Shown in pieces: positions 48,401 through 60,721 of a stretch of DNA of 64,000 nucleotides (its first letter is position 1; each line of letters starts with the position of its first letter). The position numbers and the translations under genes were made by a program. This DNA comes from Punctularia strigosozonata HHB-11173 SS5 (lineage: Eukaryota; Basidiomycota; Agaricomycetes; Corticiales; Punctulariaceae). The notes beneath the pieces are model-generated. The model was not told where the DNA came from, searched no databases, and was given only the letters and a program-made list of their open reading frames with translations. Where the stretch lies: NCBI RefSeq assembly GCF_000264995.1, contig NW_006767444.1, forward strand, positions 430,285 to 494,284. The letters are read 5' to 3'.

Positions 48401-49650
48401 ACTCGATTGGTGCCGCGCAGGTCAACCTGGCTGTGACGGACAGGCCGTCGGACGTGTACACGTACGTCGCGAACATGGTGGAGAGGGAGATAGAGGATGA
48501 CATCAAGAAGCCTGACAACAAGTGGGCGAAGATGTTGCAAGGCAAAATAGCTCGCAAAGTCGTAAAACAGACGGTGAGCCTGCGTTGTCATCAAGTTCTA
48601 CGCATGTCGATCTGAACATAGGGATCGCAGGTTATGACTACTGTGTATGGCGTGACGTTCATCGGCGCTCGCGACCAGCTGGAGAAGCAGCTGAAGGACC
48701 GCGGCGATATCCCGGTTGAGGATTGCTGGCACGCGGCGTCGTACCTGGCTAAAAAGACCCTCGACTGCATCGGCGACCTTTTCAGGGGTGCCAAAGACAT
48801 TCAGAACTGGCTCAACCTCTCCGCCCGGCTCATCTCCAAATCCATCCCCCCGGACCGCCTTGAGCTCGCGGCGCGGACCGCGTCCAAACGCCGGAAAGGA
48901 ATTCCCATCAAGGACATCCGCAAGGAGCAGATGACGTCCGTGATCTGGACGACACCGCTCGGATTGCCAATTGTGCAGCCGTACCGCCAGACGCAGCGGC
49001 GGCAGATTCTGACTTCGCTCCAGACGGTGTTCATCTCGGACCCAAACATGGCCGAGACGGTGAACTCGACGAAGCAGGCGTCGGCGTTCCCGCCCAACTT
49101 CGTGCACTCGCTCGACGCGACCCACATGATGCTCACCGCGCTCGAATGCCGCAGCCAGGGCTTGACCTTCGCTTCGGTGCACGACTCGTACTGGACGCAC
49201 GCGTCGACGATCGACGAGATGTCGGGGATCATCCGGGACACGTTCGTCGCGCTGCACTCATCTGATGTGCTAGCTAAACTTCGAGAGGAGGTGCGTTGAC
49301 GAATATACCCAGCGTCGTTCTCTCCGTTCTGACTCGCATTCACACAGTTCGTCGAGCGTTACAAAGACTTCAAGGTCCCCGTGATAAGCCTCAGGACTCC
49401 GCAGATGTTGAAGAAGCTTGGCATGTCGGAGTCCGCCCTCGTCGCCGCTGCGCGGGCGTCCCGCGGCGTCGAGCTCGACACGACCGAGGACGCTGACAAG
49501 GAGCCAGCGAACGACCTTGGGGAATCGAATGAGGCCGAAGCGGTCTCGGAGAACCGGTTTATCAATTTGGTCGACCTTCTCCCGCCGCTGCCGAAGAAGG
49601 GCGATTTCAATGTCGAGACGATCAAGAAGTCGCTCTACTTCTTCTCTTGA
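45432..49650 (+). CDS. mitochondrial DNA-directed RNA polymerase RPO41
   Basis: Single-subunit T7-like polymerase that transcribes the mitochondrial genome. Six exons join exactly: 45432-46397, 46455-47490, 47547-47902, 47959-48573, 48631-49290 and 49348-49650, giving 1311 residues. The start chosen opens an Arg-rich presequence (MIPRTVRQRLERTLVSYSRQ). An ATG 27 bp earlier is possible. An N-terminal PPR-like segment (NSFLKAYLEM, RAQKVFDML) precedes the polymerase core: NLDFRGRAYPIPPHLNH, catalytic Asp in HQDGTCNGLQHYAALGGD (48355-48357), motif B RKVVKQTVMTTVYGVT, and VHSLDATHMM with catalytic Asp in FASVHDSYWTHA (49183-49185). It ends KSLYFFS. Intron 1 is 57 bp and lacks stops in frame. Complete and apparently functional. 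Confidence 0.92.
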
Positions 49651-50289
49651 GGGTCTTTTCATTCGGAGTTCTGGCTTGCTCTTCTCATCCGTCGTCGCTA
49701 TTGCATGTCCCTTTTCATATTCCTACTTAAACCTTCTTCGTCATCCATCCACCAACCCTCTGCATCTGCTCGTCATCTCTCAGCACCCGCACACGGTAAT
49801 CAGTGTACCTTACCATTTAGACGTCTATATTGGTTGGATCCAGCAATACACAATTAATGCATGCTGTCGAACTCATGCACGACGGCTGAGGTGAAATTTA
49901 GACAGGAGGACCGTGACTAGAGCAGCATACGCGTCGACGACCCTTCGCCCTTTGTCGTGTTCACCCATCTGAAGCTCCAGATAATGCACCTTGAAGCATC
50001 ATTGATCTAACATCACATTTGCCACACGAACGTATGAACGGCAGTCTGTAACTTAGGAGTGGTCCGCCTGGGTCTCATCGTTTCCGGCACGTTTCCGTTT
50101 CGATTGACCGGTTTCGCAATGTGCACACCCATCAACCCGGCCCCTGGTACTCAGACTTAATCGCTTAGTTCGATAACACGCGGAGATGCAGGTGCTACTT
50201 ATGATCCTGCAGTTGTGTTCATTACTGGGAGCTAGCATGAGTGAACAGTCATGATTGACGAGCAGATGCACTACTTTCGCATGGCCCAG
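49651..50289. other. intergenic, no gene recognised
   Basis: RPO41 3' flank and unassigned sequence beyond the amidase remnant. No conserved ORF is seen. Confidence 0.45.
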
Positions 50290-50742
50290 TCGCTATGTTA
50301 TCCTTGACGATGATGGGTATCTCATGCAGCGGTCCTCGCTTTCCCTTTCTCTCTCGTTCGTCGTCGAGCGCGTGCTTGACTGACTGCAAGAGAATTGAGC
50401 TCTATGATCGCATTCAGCAAAGGTCCTCTCTTGTCAACTTCTTCAATCCGAGCTCGATAAGCCTGAAGAGCTTGACGAATAAGGGATGCTGTCACATAAA
50501 ACAGTAAACTCGGAAGGGCTCGCCCGAACCAAATCTTCGGATGTGAAGTCCCTATGGTCGAGTCCATGCTCGAGTTCGGTCAGAGTAGCCTCATACAGGT
50601 CGGGCAAGTCATTCACACTGGATGGTTTTGAGCCAGGAGTAGAGCAATATCGTAGATAAAGGGCACGTATAAGTACCGCGCTCACAACCACGCCGGCGAG
50701 CAGGGGAATTAATGTTTCCACAGCATTAGTCGAACCCGACAT
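50290..50742 (-). pseudogene. N-terminal fragment of an amidase
   Basis: Remnant of an amidase-signature enzyme. The minus strand starts at 50742 with a membrane segment (VETLIPLLAGVVVSAVLIRA), then LYEATLTELEHGLDHRDFTS, the standard amidase opening. A GC-AG intron (50523-50463) leads to AYRARIEEVDKRGPLLNAII. A frameshift near 50360 separates this from ALDDERERKGKRGPLHEIPI and IVKDNIATGP, which includes the catalytic Lys. The sequence then leaves the family: the GGSSGG core with the two catalytic serines and the remaining ~350 residues are missing. It is truncated and frameshifted, so non-functional. Confidence 0.7.
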
Positions 50743-51059
50743 CTAGTCGCTTTGCAAGTGAGGCTGACAGCCGCGCTGGAAGGCGCGTAGTGCGTGCGCG
50801 TACAATTTCGTTCGCTACAGGAGGCTCCGAGTGCAATTCGGGTCGCAGTCAGATACAGTCGGAAGACCTCACAAGAAATACAAGCGAGCGCGTTGTGTAA
50901 CATGAGATACCAGAAGCATTTGTGAAGCCCTCTCCGCCTTCATCGGAGGTCGGCGCTCGAAATCGGCGCGGCGGACATCCAATCACTACCCGGACAAGCG
51001 CCTCAACCTCCTCTCCTTGTTCTTGACCCTACGATATAAAAGGCCTGGATTATGCCATC
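50743..51059. other. intergenic with a TATA-like box
   Basis: A TATAAAA at about 51035-51041 points toward the plus-strand ORF at 51060, though no ATG suits it closely. Otherwise nothing is recognised. Confidence 0.35.
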
Positions 51060-51695
51060 GTGTGCGTAGAAATATACTTGAACTGGATTGCCATCCGTTT
51101 CGCTGATGCCTCACCAGTTGCGGAACTGAAGGCGAAGGCCGAAAAGGCATCCCAATCAGCCAGCACCAAGCTGCACAATACTGTCGACAGACACTCCAGT
51201 GTGCCGACTAAACAGACTAACTGGGACATGAACGAGAAGTACCAGGCTAAACCTCCACCTCCTCCCCCCACCCGATACGCAGGAGTGAGAGCTCATGAGA
51301 CCGCACAAGACAACGCCACGCCTTCATCCAGGCTACCTCCGCCACCCATTAATCGCAGTGTACGCCCACCGGAACGGTCTGAAGTTCATGAGAGCGCACA
51401 TGCACCAACACACGCGCCGGTTCTTCCATCTCGGCACGTGGAGGCTGCACCTCAGCAATATCAGCAGGACGAAGACGAAATCTCCGATAACATCAGCATA
51501 GACTGGGCAAACCTTTCTCCGGAAGACAAGGCGGTTTTCTTCGAGTGGTTGGACGAGTTCTTTTCGGGGTACCTTGGCAGACCTGTAGGCCCTATCCACG
51601 CTGCGGTCAACGCTATCACCGCCGCAGGTAATTCGCAGCAGGCTCAAGCGGCTCCGGTATGTCACCATCAGCCTCTCGTTGAGCGATCGCGCTGA
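51060..51695 (+). CDS. unrecognised Pro-rich ORF with conserved acidic C-terminal block
   Basis: Open for 211 codons, but the frame begins at a GTG and the first ATG in frame is at about 51228 (WDMNEKY). It contains a poly-Pro run, a low-complexity Ala/Pro/His region and a well-formed block IDWANLSPEDKAVFFEWLDE followed by FFSGYLGRP. The block looks like a real conserved motif, and similar short Asp/Trp-rich blocks occur in fungal actin-patch or SH3-linked proteins, but I cannot name the family. A GT donor at 51658 (GTATGT) may end an exon. It could be a partial copy of a larger gene. Low confidence as a working gene. Confidence 0.35.
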   Translation: MCVEIYLNWIAIRFADASPVAELKAKAEKASQSASTKLHNTVDRHSSVPTKQTNWDMNEKYQAKPPPPPPTRYAGVRAHETAQDNATPSSRLPPPPINRSVRPPERSEVHESAHAPTHAPVLPSRHVEAAPQQYQQDEDEISDNISIDWANLSPEDKAVFFEWLDEFFSGYLGRPVGPIHAAVNAITAAGNSQQAQAAPVCHHQPLVERSR

Positions 51696-51805
51696 TCCAT
51701 GACCTCCCAGCCTCCCATACGATTCTCAACAAGACCGATCATCTGAGCTTTCTCCCCACCTCGCCTTCGAGTCTCCCCCTTCCCCGACCCGAGGGCAATT
51801 TCATC

Positions 51806-52954
51806 ATGTCGGAGCCTGCCATGTCTACGGAACCCGAAGAACAGCCACGAGCATCGTACAAAGTCTTCGTTCGCTCGGAAGAGTTCGTTCTGAGCCGCAA
51901 CCAAATCCAGTTCGATTCGCCCAACTTCTTCACGGGCTGTTTCCTATCCGGCCTAGCGGAATCACTCACACATGAAGTCCACATCGATCGAAATCCTGCA
52001 CTGTTCGCGCTCGTCGTGGAATACCTCTCCGGTTATATTATCCTCCCCTTATCGGCGGCATCGGTCCCGAACACGATGAGCGTCGAGCTGGCCACCCGAA
52101 ACCTGGCTGAGGATGCGCTCTTCTACGGCCTGACCAAGTTGCATGCGATGCTCACCACGCCGGCCCTTCCGAATGTCAATTTGGACTGGTTCGGGTTGGG
52201 TTCGCCACTGGTGACATTCGGGGACGTCCTTTCCGGACGATTGCCGCCCGAGGTCGAATGGACGGAGAAAGGCCTCTGCTCGACCCACTGGGGCGCTCAG
52301 CACCCCGTGCTCATCTACCGGCGTAATTTCCCGCTGCAGCTGACCGGCGTCAGCCACCACCTTGCCGGCGAGTTCATTTGGGGCTCGGAGGAGATGCACT
52401 ACGAGTTCAGGGGGCGGAAGAGCCCGAAGAGGCTCGCGTCCATGTACCCGCGCGTGGCCTTCCCTCACGATGATATCTACATCGCCGACGGGTACGAGGA
52501 CTCGCTCCTCCACATCGACGGCGCGACGATCCGCTCCGCGAACCTAACGCCTTGGTGGCGGTACCGGACGGGCATGTCGCGGATGTACCTCCCCCAGCAA
52601 GGTTTTTCCGTCTTGGACGGGGCGTTCCCGCTCTACGACGACCTGTTGGAGGTTGAGCGTACCGCGGACGAGCCCTCGTTCTCCGAGCGTGACAAGGAAC
52701 GCTCGGTGTTCCGCCTCTGGGCGGACGAGATGCTGTTTGTGATGCAGACGGAAGACCGTCATCGGGATTGGCGGGACGTCGACGCGGAGGAGCTTCCGAA
52801 GGATCCGATACGCGTTAGCATCAAGGTTTTGGACGTAAAGGCTAGGACGCGGGCGGCGGTGTTGAAGGCAATGACCTCGCCGACGTCTCGGTCGGTAGTA
52901 CAGTCCCAGGCCGGAACGTCGAGTCGCCCGCTCAGCGGATTGAGCTCTGCATGA
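51806..52954 (+). CDS. BTB/POZ-domain protein
   Basis: Intronless, 382 residues. An alternative Met lies five codons in. Residues about 18-115 resemble a BTB fold of the KCTD/T1 type: YKVFVRSEEFVLSRNQIQFD, SPNFFTGCFLSGL, then IDRNPALFALVVEYLSGYI and AEDALFYGLTKL. The rest is a conserved-looking beta-rich region with GEFIWGSEEMHYEF and an Arg/Ser-rich end. BTB proteins commonly bridge substrates to cullin-3 ligases or form scaffolds. Which role applies here cannot be read from the sequence. Confidence 0.75.
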   Translation: MSEPAMSTEPEEQPRASYKVFVRSEEFVLSRNQIQFDSPNFFTGCFLSGLAESLTHEVHIDRNPALFALVVEYLSGYIILPLSAASVPNTMSVELATRNLAEDALFYGLTKLHAMLTTPALPNVNLDWFGLGSPLVTFGDVLSGRLPPEVEWTEKGLCSTHWGAQHPVLIYRRNFPLQLTGVSHHLAGEFIWGSEEMHYEFRGRKSPKRLASMYPRVAFPHDDIYIADGYEDSLLHIDGATIRSANLTPWWRYRTGMSRMYLPQQGFSVLDGAFPLYDDLLEVERTADEPSFSERDKERSVFRLWADEMLFVMQTEDRHRDWRDVDAEELPKDPIRVSIKVLDVKARTRAAVLKAMTSPTSRSVVQSQAGTSSRPLSGLSSA

Positions 52955-53365
52955 TCGCATTCCGACGACGAGTACCTGATATCTGGGTAATGCAAAAGGG
53001 GAAGAGCGATGGTGACGACGTAAGGTTTCGCCGCAGCCTGTCACACGATGCTTTTTGTTTCTGGTCTTCCATTGTAATTGCACCCCATTCCAGATCAGTG
53101 CCAGTGCCAAGTTCCAGTGCCATTGATAGCTATTTTGGCCCTACGAACCATTGAGCGTTGTTGCCATATGGACCACATGATCTCACTCATTCCCAAAGGT
53201 CGTATATATCGCATTCGGTGTTCTTGGCACTGCTGCTATCAGGCGCCCTCCTAGCATCGACGTTGTGGATCAAGATGGATCTAATTCTTGTCACGAACTC
53301 TCGCAATCGCTGTGTTCATGAGGTGACACCCTCTCTCGACGAATTTGCCAGCGCTTGCATTACGA
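52955..53365. other. intergenic, no gene recognised
   Basis: 3' flank of the BTB gene and promoter of arrestin-like gene 1. No conserved ORF is seen. Confidence 0.45.
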
Positions 53366-54723
53366 ATGCCCTCAGCCTCTTCCTTGTCCATCCAGGACAC
53401 CACCGTAGTGGCAGGCGATGCATTGGCCGGTCACGCAATCCTTGATACCGTGCTCGCACGTAAAGAAAGGATTGAGGCCGTCGGTATCTCAATTACAGGT
53501 TCTGTGGAGACGTACGTGATCCCACGTGTCCCCGTTTACAATGTATTCACCTTCAAGCAGGATCGTCCGTACCGTATTGAAAGGCTCAGGAGGCCGCTCA
53601 GCGCATTACAAGGAATGTCGATCGTTGTTTTCAGTGGAGAGGATCCTCTGGCAACGGGAAGAAGCTCCTCAAATACCCGAGGACGGTTTACTATCCCTGC
53701 CGTTTTACGTGGAACTCGATGCGAACTTGCCACCCTCCTTTCATGCTGTTTCAGCGATCAAGAGCCTTGGGATGGTCCGCTATTCCATCGTAACATTTGA
53801 AGAACGCCCCGGCCGCGCCCGTCGTCTGGTACAACCGGCCTGTATCATCGCCATGGTTCCGCTGGGTCTGCCGGCTCATATAGAGTTGCGCAACGCGTTC
53901 ATGAACGACAGGGTACCTTTCTTATGGAGGTCGCACGCGCAGTCGAAGACGATTCGTAACAGGATGTTTGGCAACACCTGTGTTGCCGAGATAGAGGTCC
54001 AGCTTCCTGATCTGCCTGCGTTCCCGCTGGGCACACCCATACCCCTCCAGCTAATCATTACTACCAGAACTGGACCAGTGGCTAAGTCGTTAGCGTCCAA
54101 GGATCAACTAAATATGTTTCCCAGACCTCCCAAGAACCCGAAAATCGTTGACTTCCGGGTCTGTCGCTCGGTCACCGTGGTTGCGCAGGGAGCCAAGACG
54201 ACATTTTCTGAAAGTGTAACGCGTCTGCCAGGATTCGGTTCAGCCCAGCCGGTGCCTCGAGAAGAGGGGTTCACTATCGTAGAGGAGGAGCCAACGTGGA
54301 TACCTGTAGCGGATGCCCTGAACCAGGAGGGACAAAGCAGCATTTCGCTCCGGGATTCTCTCAATCGAGATCAACCCCGAAAAATGATCTGCGAGCGTAG
54401 GATAACGTTCAAGTCATCTTTGATCCTGACATGTTCTCCAACGTTTCTTCTTGATACGATCCAAGTCTCCGTGAGCACAAGCAATATGATCCGAATAGAC
54501 GGCTAACGAAGATGGTCAGTACTTCATATATGTTCGTGTGCCTTTCCCCGGCGTAGGGAACTACCTATCGAGCAAGATACCATTGTGTTTGGTGTCCACG
54601 GCACGGGTGCTCAATAGAAACACACCGGCGCCAGACTACCGCAGCGATACGAGCTCCCATTTAGATTTACCTCCGTACGTGCATCCTGCTGCCGCTGAGC
54701 ACTTTCCAAGTTTCATCGTTTGA
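53366..54723 (+). CDS. arrestin-like adaptor 1, with PPxY motif
   Basis: Likely alpha-arrestin that links membrane cargo to a Rsp5/NEDD4-type ubiquitin ligase. Three exons join exactly: 53366-53511, 53561-54470 and 54520-54723, giving 419 residues (426 from an ATG at 53345). The arrestin N-domain reads SIQDTTVVAGDALAGHAILD and IEAVGISITGSVET, then ILWQREEAPQ and LSLPFYVELDANLPPSF. The C-domain has VAEIEVQLPDLPAFPLGTPI and PLQLIITTRTGP, with the closing strand YVRVPFPGVGNYLSSKIPL. The tail contains LDLPPYVHP, a PPxY motif of the kind bound by WW domains. It sits head-to-tail with a paralogue at 55278. Confidence 0.75.
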
Positions 54724-55277
54724 TCACACCCCACAGAGAGTATTGGGTCGTTGCCCTCGCAGAGGGTGAGGTACCGTCATGATACTGACTTGTGCAAGTC
54801 CTCAACATGCCGTAGATACTGCTCGCGGGGATGATTCATCGTTGGTTGGCGTAGTAGTATATTTCGACCATTTAAAATGTGAAGCAGCGGTGGTCGACGG
54901 ATGATATGTTGACAGTACGAGACTAAGTATGAGTTGAGTTCATGGCCAAGGCGTGATTCGGACTCCGGAGTCGGACGCCGTACATAACGGGTCTCGGCGC
55001 TCGCACGACATAGAGCGAGTCTCTTTCTATCATCACAATGCCAAGTCATGAATAACCTGGGGCAGCATGCGAGGCTGTTTCGGAAGGGCTCGTCCAAGAC
55101 AAGCGATACAAGCCAATGTTGTTTACGGCTTCCTTCGTCTCGGCATGCCACGAAACAATCCCTCTGCCTGTCGATTGACCTTGCTTCCAGCGCTAGCCAA
55201 GCTCAAATCTGTTCCGCCCTCTTCGGATGCTGCTCCATATATCAAGAGACTTACGAGAGCGCAACTCTCTTATCGAC
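54724..55277. other. intergenic between the arrestin-like genes
   Basis: No conserved ORF on either strand. It includes the promoter of arrestin-like gene 2. Confidence 0.45.
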
Positions 55278-56651
55278 ATGTCCTCCGAGATCCTGCTGCT
55301 GTTCGATCCCTCAGGGATGGGCCGGGTGGTGAGCGGAGGTCCAATCACAGCAGTGTCTGGGCAGACCATCAAAGGAATCGTCAATATGGACGCAGCCCTT
55401 GCTGAGGTTGAAGGGATCGATCATGTCAAGATCGCCCTCGCTGGGACGGTAGAGACGTGAGTCGATCATCCGTGTAATGGAAGAGTGATAGTCGTTGACA
55501 CACATTCGTGCACAGGTCTATACGAGGAACGGACGACAGTGTTAGCCTTCTGCGCAAGGAGTTGGTTCTATGGCGCAACGGGATCTCGCCTCAATCTCCG
55601 CGAAGCACCCTCACCCGATTACCCTTCAGCTTCAGAATCCCGAAGACGTTGCCACCCTCTTTCGATACCGATCCCGACTATGAAACTATGAGAGATACTA
55701 GAGGAGCAGTCCGTTACGTGCTGGAAGTCAGTGGTGTCATGCCGCGAGAGGGGTGGTTGAAGTGCGTTCGGCGAGGATACGCAAACATCAAGCTGACGTC
55801 TCTCGTATCCCCCGAACCACTGGGAGTCACTGATTCTATACCCTTGGCCGCGGGTGCACGAGTGTCTCATCGCGTTCATGAATGCGTTCGTCCGCATTGG
55901 TGGGCAAGACCATGTCGAGCAGAGCTCGAGGTCAGCGTATTCAGTCCGAATACGACATGTTGTTGACCATGCATGCACCTTGCCAGCTGGCGCTGCCTTA
56001 CAGGCTCACATATCCAACAGGTACGCTGGTGCCTCTGCAACTTCTTGTCGAGACTACCACTCGACCCATGAAGACAAGCCTCATTCCGAAGGCCATCTCG
56101 CGGTTACTGTTTCCCGCACCGCCTTCAGAAGCTATCTCTATAGACCTATGGATAGAACGCCAATCATTCCTGAATGCTAAGAACAGAACCCATACAGTCT
56201 CCGACCGCCTTGACCCTCTGCAACTTCCTCCTCTCGGACCAGAAACACCGCTAGAATTGCAGCGGTCCGAGAAGGCTTCTCAGCTTGTAGTCGAAGACCC
56301 AATTTGGACTCGATCGAAATCCAAATGGACCTGCGAGTGCACAGTTCGCCTCGAGACCTCGGCCATCTTTCCGTGCGTGCCCTCCTTTGAAACTCTCAAT
56401 CTAAGCATCTCGGTGAGTTTCCGCGTCTCTTTGACCATGACAGTCAATAATGGCCGCACTTTTAGTACTTCCTTCGAGTTCGCGTCGTTCTCCCTGGCTG
56501 TAAGAAACCCATCGAACAAACGATACCGCTCACGCTTGTAGCCGCGACTTTCCCATCAGCACTACCGACCATGAAGGATCACGGAGGCTTGCACGACGAT
56601 GATACTCCACCACCCGACTTCGAGACCGCGATTGCAGCATCTCCATCGTAG
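55278..56651 (+). CDS. arrestin-like adaptor 2, without PPxY
   Basis: Tandem paralogue of the gene at 53366. Four exons join exactly: 55278-55456, 55516-55930, 55987-56412 and 56466-56651, giving 401 residues. The introns have GTGAGT, GTCAGC and GTGAGT donors. Matching blocks are GGPITAVSGQTIKGIVNMDA, IDHVKIALAGTVET, LTRLPFSFRIPKTLPPSF, LALPYRLTYPTGTLVPLQL and YFLRVRVVLPGCKKPIEQTI. The frame first looks broken near 55930 and 56412, but each break is a normal intron. The tail reads DDDTPPPDFETA, where the Tyr of a PPxY is replaced by Phe, so direct WW-domain binding may be lost. It is strongly diverged from copy 1. Confidence 0.7.
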
Positions 56652-57170
56652 AGGCTCATGCTACTTGTAAGCTTTAGAAGTATGATGGAACGAGCTCAGA
56701 ACGATGGAAAGATACGAGAGGACCAGGACGCGGCAACCCGCTTGTGTTGCCTTGAGACAATATGTAGCCTGGTTTCTTCCTTCGGACAGCGCAACCTGAG
56801 AAGCGCCTTGGGTGCAACCCCACGTTGCCCCACCGTGCGTGAGACTTGCTGGTTTTCTCGGCGCAGCTCATCTTCTGTCGTGCACCATCATCAGAACTTG
56901 CCAGAATGCGAACTAACCTCTCCTGTCAATGGGTCAATGGGTCAATGGGTCATCTGTGTTATGCGTTATCAACGATCATGTTTCCACAATTTCATGATAT
57001 ATCCCAGGCGATTTCGTGCACTTGGTAGTGGTCAAGGCGTCAATGGTCGTGCATCAAAACCGGTCGCTCTGGGCGCTCTGAACGACGTACGAACCTCCTT
57101 GTCCCAGGGAAGTGGATGATTTCTATGGACCTATCTGGACCTCGTCCAGCACTCCACTGCGTTGGCAGGC
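56652..57170. other. intergenic, no gene recognised
   Basis: Between arrestin-like gene 2 and the duplicated promoter of MnP2. It holds an 8-bp tandem repeat at 56926-56949. Confidence 0.45.
56926..56949 (+). repeat. 8-bp tandem repeat, three units
   Basis: Three copies of tcaatggg follow one another, then tcat. A tiny microsatellite with no inferred function. Confidence 0.8.
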
Positions 57171-57478
57171 GTTGTTCCAGAGCGTTGGGTGAAGCAGATC
57201 CATGGCATGGGTTTGTCCCGGTCCCCTGGTCCCACAGCGGTTGTTCGTTCTACCCACTCCCATACTTTGGTTTCCGTCGGTGCGACAACGTTTACCTGTG
57301 CAGTCCACGATCGCGCCTGGCTTCTCAACCCGACGCATGCTCGACGGTCCCGGAATAGTCAGTATCCTTGCCGGTATGCGCTCGGGCATTCCTGCGCGCT
57401 CCCTCGTATGTGCCGATCAGAGCTATCGTCCACTCACCTCGTTCACACTCCTGTGAGTCCTCAAATGGCGGGCTCTCC

Positions 57479-57554
57479 ATTGGCTCGATGTGCTTGAACA
57501 AGGATGATTGGCCTCCGGACCATGTTGCAAGCACGACTCCTGCTGGGTATATAA
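57479..57554 (+). promoter_or_regulatory. MnP2 core promoter: inverted CCAAT and TATA
   Basis: ATTGG at 57479-57483 and TATATAA at 57548-57554 lie about 155 and 85 bp before the ATG, matching the layout upstream of MnP1. Similarity to the MnP1 promoter extends back to about 57185. Confidence 0.55.
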
Positions 57555-57632
57555 GCTGGGACGTTTTTGCAAGCTGAACCTCAGGACATCGAGTCTCTTC
57601 AGCTCTACGCCCTACTCCGGTCATACGCATAG

Positions 57633-58952
<1,320 letters not shown>

Positions 58953-59256
58953 CTTATACGATTTCCTTATCTTTGTACATGCTGGGTTTTGGGTTGCTGC
59001 AATATCAGTTATGTGTACCTCTCGTTTCCTCCTGAAGGACTCTGCAATGCAGGGCGGCAGCAGCGTCGGTAGTCGACTCGGCACCTGCCACCAATCATCG
59101 TCACGGGGAATTCTTAGGTAAATGGTGCAGGTCAGACAACGTGTTGCATGTACGAACAGCTCAGACCAAGTACACGCTAGCATAGCAAGGTGTTCCGGCA
59201 TCATTCATCGCATCGTACGACGCAACCATGCTCTCACCAAACTGCCAATGATCGAT

Positions 59257-59962
59257 TCAGCGCAAACTTTCTCCGTACTCTACAACAATAGACAGACGCC
59301 CACCGATCGTCGCCGCCTCAGCACGAGATTCCCGAACGATCGCTTGCCCGGTGCCGCCAAAGTCGGAAGCACCCGTCGCCGACGTCGAACGCGCAAGTCG
59401 GCGCAGTTCTGGTCGTTGAAGATGATACAGCGAGCACCGCACCCCGCCGGACTGGGCGAAGTCGACGGAGGCGGGATGCTGGCGGATGCACTGCTGGGGT
59501 CCGTTCCCGTTCATGGGCGGGCTGCCGCCGGTGTAGGAGCCCGAGTTCTCGACGGTTCCGGAGCAGTCGGCGATGAAGAACGGCTGCCAGCTGACGGCGA
59601 AGACGCCTTGCGAAGCGGCGGCGAGGGCGAGGCGTTCGAACATCATGATGTTATCGAAGAACTGGAGGTGTCGTCGCTGGTCAGACGATTGTCCTCAGAG
59701 TAGCTGGTGGACGTACGTTTACTCGCAAAGGCTTGTAGAGGTGAATGAGGTTGCTGGACTGCCTTTCGGTGTTGAAGAGACGCGCATTTTTTATACCAAA
59801 AAGCATACAGGCTGCTGCGACAGAACGACATGGACGAGTAAACGGAGGAATTGTGGAGGATGCTGAAACATACCCTGCACTACTACCTTGGCCCCAAGTC
59901 GGGAGTTGGTTGGCTATTACAGCCATGCAGGCATATAGCCAAATCATCCGGGTAGACGTCAT
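59257..59962 (-). CDS. possible small secreted protein, unrecognised
   Basis: A minus-strand ATG at 59962 opens a signal-like stretch (MIWLYACMAVIANQLP), followed by GT sites. A later exon from about 59660 reads FFDNIMMFERLALAAASQGV, then FAVSWQPFFIADCSG and a Gly/Ser/Pro-rich segment with Cys residues, and GGVRC before 59430. The codon pattern and cysteines look protein-coding, but I recognise no family and could not fix the exon joins or the end. It may be a fragment. Confidence 0.25.
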
Positions 59963-60721
59963 AGCAAGAAGCTGCGAAGTTGTCCAGGACGAACGGAGCG
60001 ATATGAACGCATGGGGTAAGGGCGTCGGGATCGGCGAAGGAATGCTCACATCGTATAAGGCGAGGATTCGGTAGCTGGTACCATCAGGTGGAGGCCGTTG
60101 GGTATGCTAGTGAATGAGCCGACAATGCAAGAAGGCAGCATCCGTTCGACGCAGTGCTACTGGTGTATGCTGTCGCGCATTCGAAGGGTCCGCAGAATAG
60201 TAGTCGTCAATACGGCATCTCCTTACGGAGTTTGCGGTGGCGAGCGTTCAGACAGAACGCGCGAAGAAAGCACAAAAGACACCCGGCCGCTGGCACCGGC
60301 GACGGCATTCTCGCTGATCGCCTAGCGAAGCCGCAGCACTGTGACTCGCGCTTCCATCGCGTCTCCCGCGAGAGCCCGGAGATTTTGTTGGATTGGGATA
60401 CAACTGGGGGTTTGTTTCAGCATGCACCACATTTTGGGCCGTTTATCCTGTAGGCTGCATAGCCGTTCCTCTGAATTCACAGGAAAGCGAGCGAGTCGAC
60501 TTTGGATAACCGAGAGCATCGCCGAATGACGCTGAGCGTCGTCTGTTGCGGACCGGCGCAACTCTGCTTAAGCAGATGTTCAAACGAACAAAAATGTGAT
60601 TGCGATGTGCGACTGGAAGCTACAAGCGACGATGGATGCTATGATCTGAACGTGCACATGAGACCGGAAACGGGGCGACGGGCGAGCAAACCGACATACT
60701 ACCGACGTAGGCAACGTTTGT
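59963..60721. other. intergenic, no gene recognised
   Basis: No conserved frame is seen on either strand. It includes the 3' flank of INH1. Confidence 0.45.

Noticed and set aside
55900-56500. Arrestin-like gene 2 as a pseudogene
   Set aside because: The apparent frame breaks at 55930 and 56412 are ordinary GT-AG introns, and all four exons join in phase to a complete protein.
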